Of a DNA stretch of 64,000 bases, positions 61,901 to 64,000 are shown one piece after another; position 1 is the stretch's first letter, and every line of letters starts with the position of its first letter. The notes under the pieces are model-generated. The model was not told the DNA's origin and did not search any database. It worked only from the letters and a program-made list of their open reading frames with translations. The position numbers were made by a program, and so were the translations under genes. Source of the stretch: Paraburkholderia megapolitana (GTDB lineage: Bacteria; Pseudomonadota; Gammaproteobacteria; Burkholderiales; Burkholderiaceae). The stretch spans positions 186,001-250,000 of the forward strand of contig NZ_CP041745.1 in NCBI RefSeq assembly GCF_007556815.1, in the 5' to 3' direction.

Positions 61901-64000
61901 GCCGCTTGTGTTGCCGTTTGCAGTGCTATGGCTTGCCGCACCGGCGCTGGCGTTGTGGACGAGCCGCTCGCCGGGCATCGCGAGGCACTTCGCGATGTCG
62001 GACCCGGACACGCGCGATCTGCGTCTGATTGCGCGACGCACATGGCGCTTCTTCGAGACTTTTGTCACGCCGGCTGAGAACATGCTGCCGCCCGATAATT
62101 TTCAGGAAGATCCCAAGCCCGTGGTCGCTCATCGGACCTCGCCCACCAATCTCGGTCTTTATCTTCTATCGGCGGTTGCCGCACGCGATTTCGGCTGGTC
62201 GGGTACGACCGAAACCGTCGAGCGCCTCGAAGCGGCGCTCGCATCGATGGAGAAACTCTCGCGTTTCAGGGGGCATTTCTATAACTGGTACGGGACGCTG
62301 GATCTCAAGGCATTGGCGCCTGCGTATGTTTCGTCGGTAGATAGCGGCAATCTGGCGGGTCATTTAATCGTCCTCGCCAATGCCTGCGAAGAGTGGCTGA
62401 ACGCGCTGCTCGCGCCGGCTGCGCGGGCAGGGATGATGGACAACCTGCAACTCGCGCGCGAAGCCGTCGATGCGCTGCTGGCCGCAAGCGGCGAGCGCGG
62501 CAAGCAGATTACGGCGAGCTTCGACGAAATCGAAGCGCAGTTGCAGGGGCCACAGACGCTCGAAGCGCTGTCGCCGTCGCTGTCCCGTTTGACGGAGAAA
62601 GCCGCGAAAGCCGCGCGCGAAATTGTGCCGACCGGCGTCGACGACAGTGCCACCGATCTCATGTTCTGGATCGATGCATTGAGAAAGAGCACTGTCGAGC
62701 ATGGTCGCGACCGGCAACAATGCACCGATGCACCCGAGCTTTTGCAAGCGCGTTTGAAGTCGCTTGCCGACGCGTCGCGTGCCATGGCGCTCGGCATGGA
62801 CTTCGCATTTCTGCTCGATCCGGAACGCAAGCTGCTGTCGATCGGCTATTCGCAGTCCGACAACAGCCTCGATCCCAATTGCTATGACCTGCTGGCTTCC
62901 GAAGCACGGCTCGCGAGCCTGTTTGCCATCGCGAAGGGCGACGTCACGACGCGCCACTGGTTCCGGCTCGGTCGCTCTGCGACGCCGGTTGGCAACGGCT
63001 CGGCGCTGATCTCGTGGTCGGGATCGATGTTCGAATACCTGATGCCGTCGCTCGTGATGCGTGCGCCGGTCGGCAGCCTGCTCGAACAGACGAGCCGTCT
63101 GGTAGTGGAGCGGCAGGCGTCGTATGGGCGGTCGCTCGGTATTCCTTGGGGAATTTCGGAGTCGGCTTACAACGCCCGCGACATGGAATTCACCTACCAG
63201 TACTCGAATTTCGGCGTGCCGGGTCTGGGTCTCAAGCGTGGTCTTTCGGAAAATCTCGTGATCGCGCCGTATGCAACGGGGCTCGCAGCGATGGTCGATC
63301 CACAGGCTGCGCGGCAGAACTATGCGCAACTTGCCGCGCTAGGCGCGCTGGGGCGCTACGGCTTTTACGAAGCACTCGATTTCACGCGTTCGCGGCTACC
63401 CGATAACGAGACCGTGGCGATCGTGCGCAATTTCATGGCACATCATCAGGGCATGACGATCGTCTCGATCGCGAACACGCTACTCGACGCGCAGATGCGC
63501 GCGCGTTTCCATCGCGAACCGATGATCCAGGCGAGCGAGTTGCTGTTGCAGGAGCGCATGCCGCGCAATGTCGCCGTTGCGCAACCGCGTGCCGAGGAGG
63601 TGAACACATCCGCGGTTGAAGCGGGCGCCGTGCCGCCGACGGTCCGGCGCATCGTCGCACCTGCCGAGGCGGATGGCGCACCGGTGACGCACTTGCTGTC
63701 GAATGGCCGCTACGCTGTGATGCTAACGGCAACGGGAGCCGGCTACAGCCGCTGGCGCGATACGGCCGTCACGCGCTGGCGCGAAGACGCGACCCGCGAC
63801 GACTGGGGCTCGTTCATCTTCCTGCGAGATGCGCGCAGCGGCCAGGTGTGGTCGGCGGGCGCACAGCCAGTGGACAGCGAAGCGGAATATGAAGAAGTCG
63901 TGTTCGGCGAAGATCACGCTGAATTTGTGCGCCGCGACGGCTCGCTAACCACCACGATGGATGTACTGGTTTCCGGTGAAGCAGATGGCGAAGTGCGCCG
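58989..64000 (+). CDS. ndvB: Cyclic beta-1,2-glucan synthase (NdvB/ChvB type), 5' part, runs off the window
   Basis: Very large membrane enzyme; at least 1670 codons are in the window with no stop. The GTG at 58989 is the only start after the upstream in-frame stop at 58902. Parts in order: soluble N-terminal region; hydrophobic segments near residues 420-480; GT84 glycosyltransferase domain with VITLDADTRLPRD and TTKRQHRWTRGDWQLLPW (the QxxRW motif); further membrane segments near 820-860 and 960-990; a glycoamylase-like domain (TNLGLYLLSAVAARDFGWSG onward; GIPWGISESAYNARDMEFTY); then the start of the region leading to the GH94 phosphorylase domain, cut by the window end. It makes cyclic periplasmic glucans used in osmoadaptation and host interaction in Rhizobium and Brucella. 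Confidence 0.93.
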   Translation, partial: MNALLRYVTRRRFVLPPWTDTAPVREELFGVERLEQHAQSLAAAQPVTKNPPVVLSLHTRLNDNSAVLLAAYRASAAELESGRGVVPAAEWLLDNYHLVEEQIREIRDDLPHGYYRQLPKLAAGPFAGYPRVFGLAWAFVAHTDSHLDPQILRRFIDAYQRVQPLTIGELWAVAITLRIVLIENLRRLTDQITVGRSARADADALTDRLLESGSARSALEADISTRSSGLLSELFAAQLAKRLRDQDPRTTPALGWLEERLRLQGASVDEVVRHAQQRQGASNVTVRNVITSMRLISDIDWADLLESVSLVDARLRAGSAFGAMDFPTRNLYRSAIEQLARGSRLTELEVADLALHSAQAAAGATDDAVHTERASDPGYHLIAEGRGALEQAIGFRPTPRLRITRFNVRLGAGGYVGEILTLATTLLALVLWGLGSVAPRGLHVDVFLLFALCGFLPATEIATALINRTITWSFGAITLPGLELAAGVPSSLRTLVAVPTLLTSEADLREQIERLEVHHLAGAGGDLSFALLADGLDADQEEVAGDAHLLAVAADAIDALNRRYEPGPNGARFLLLHRRRVFNASENTWMGWERKRGKLHELNRLLRGATDTTFQPIAGRAPQVPSGVRYVITLDADTRLPRDAALRLIGKMAHPLNRPKFSEAEQRVVDGYAILQPRVTPSLPVGQEGSLYQRVFSGPGGMDPYAAAVSDVYQDLFGEGSFTGKGIYDVDAFEAALRDRVPENALLSHDLFEGVFARAGLASDVEVVEEVPSRYDVTTKRQHRWTRGDWQLLPWIVGHRGRDRHAMPTIGRLKMLDNLRRSLLAPSMIAALALCWLMPVRAAMMGALLVLGALAIPAFLPTLFAIVPRRTGIRLGNHVRVLAADVRLATLQTFLSVVFLADHARRMGDAIVRTLTRLFVTHRRLLEWTTAAQSSGSPRLDLRGFYRQMTAGVVLGLALSAGALVLVPSHWPLVLPFAVLWLAAPALALWTSRSPGIARHFAMSDPDTRDLRLIARRTWRFFETFVTPAENMLPPDNFQEDPKPVVAHRTSPTNLGLYLLSAVAARDFGWSGTTETVERLEAALASMEKLSRFRGHFYNWYGTLDLKALAPAYVSSVDSGNLAGHLIVLANACEEWLNALLAPAARAGMMDNLQLAREAVDALLAASGERGKQITASFDEIEAQLQGPQTLEALSPSLSRLTEKAAKAAREIVPTGVDDSATDLMFWIDALRKSTVEHGRDRQQCTDAPELLQARLKSLADASRAMALGMDFAFLLDPERKLLSIGYSQSDNSLDPNCYDLLASEARLASLFAIAKGDVTTRHWFRLGRSATPVGNGSALISWSGSMFEYLMPSLVMRAPVGSLLEQTSRLVVERQASYGRSLGIPWGISESAYNARDMEFTYQYSNFGVPGLGLKRGLSENLVIAPYATGLAAMVDPQAARQNYAQLAALGALGRYGFYEALDFTRSRLPDNETVAIVRNFMAHHQGMTIVSIANTLLDAQMRARFHREPMIQASELLLQERMPRNVAVAQPRAEEVNTSAVEAGAVPPTVRRIVAPAEADGAPVTHLLSNGRYAVMLTATGAGYSRWRDTAVTRWREDATRDDWGSFIFLRDARSGQVWSAGAQPVDSEAEYEEVVFGEDHAEFVRRDGSLTTTMDVLVSGEADGEVR

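Overview
The window is GC-rich chromosomal DNA from a betaproteobacterium of the order Burkholderiales, most likely Paraburkholderia or Burkholderia. The basis is gene content: a DUF4148 protein, an H-NS-like protein with a C-terminal DNA-binding motif, a Tat-exported HiPIP, a phospholipase C with tandem C-terminal domains, the yraN-diaA-dolP-cytochrome c cluster, and a basic 46-aa protein of a type familiar from this group. The genus is inferred; no database search was run.

Layout. 1-5.4 kb: amino acid permease, NarL-type two-component pair, ferredoxin-NADP reductase, LysE exporter. 5.4-12.8 kb: a sugar locus with a YtfQ/YtfR/YtfT/YjfF-type ABC importer, a LacI-family regulator and a divergent aldose 1-epimerase. 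Repeated ACTAATAATAT sites in both intergenic regions suggest one regulon. ytfT and ytfQ each carry an apparent single-base deletion. 12.8-22.3 kb: EEP-family hydrolase, small secreted protein, AAA ATPase, FAD oxidoreductase, HiPIP, amidase, dienelactone hydrolase, branched-chain amino acid binding protein, JmjC-like cupin.

22.3-31.3 kb is the most unusual part: four tandem lipoprotein genes on the minus strand. Each encodes a lipobox, a Gly-rich linker, a (Thr-Pro)n spacer of 38, 68, 123 or 17 units, a conserved Gly/Ala/Thr-rich domain, six or seven APVTGLL repeats and a short C-terminal tail. Each has its own related terminator hairpin, and an identical 15-bp element lies about 180 bp before each start codon. 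The two middle copies are identical over about 1.19 kb.

31.3-42.8 kb: MFS transporter, HugZ-like protein, H-NS protein, cation diffusion facilitator, Lrp regulator, exonuclease, metallo-beta-lactamase hydrolase, a probable structured RNA upstream of rlpA, rsmI, yraN, diaA, dolP, cytochrome c, tRNA-Ala(CGC), RidA. 42.9-45.5 kb: arsRICH without an arsenite pump, a 38-bp operator-like palindrome, and a divergent Cys-rich GDCCVxC protein. 45.5-58.5 kb: accessory enzymes and regulators (NmrA, DUF4148, LysR, GlcG-like, PLP decarboxylase, phospholipase C, HxlR with a reductase, haloalkane dehalogenase-like hydrolase, GH114 lipoprotein, CurA-type reductase, 46-aa protein). 58.9 kb to the end: the 5' part of a very large cyclic beta-1,2-glucan synthase gene that runs off the window.
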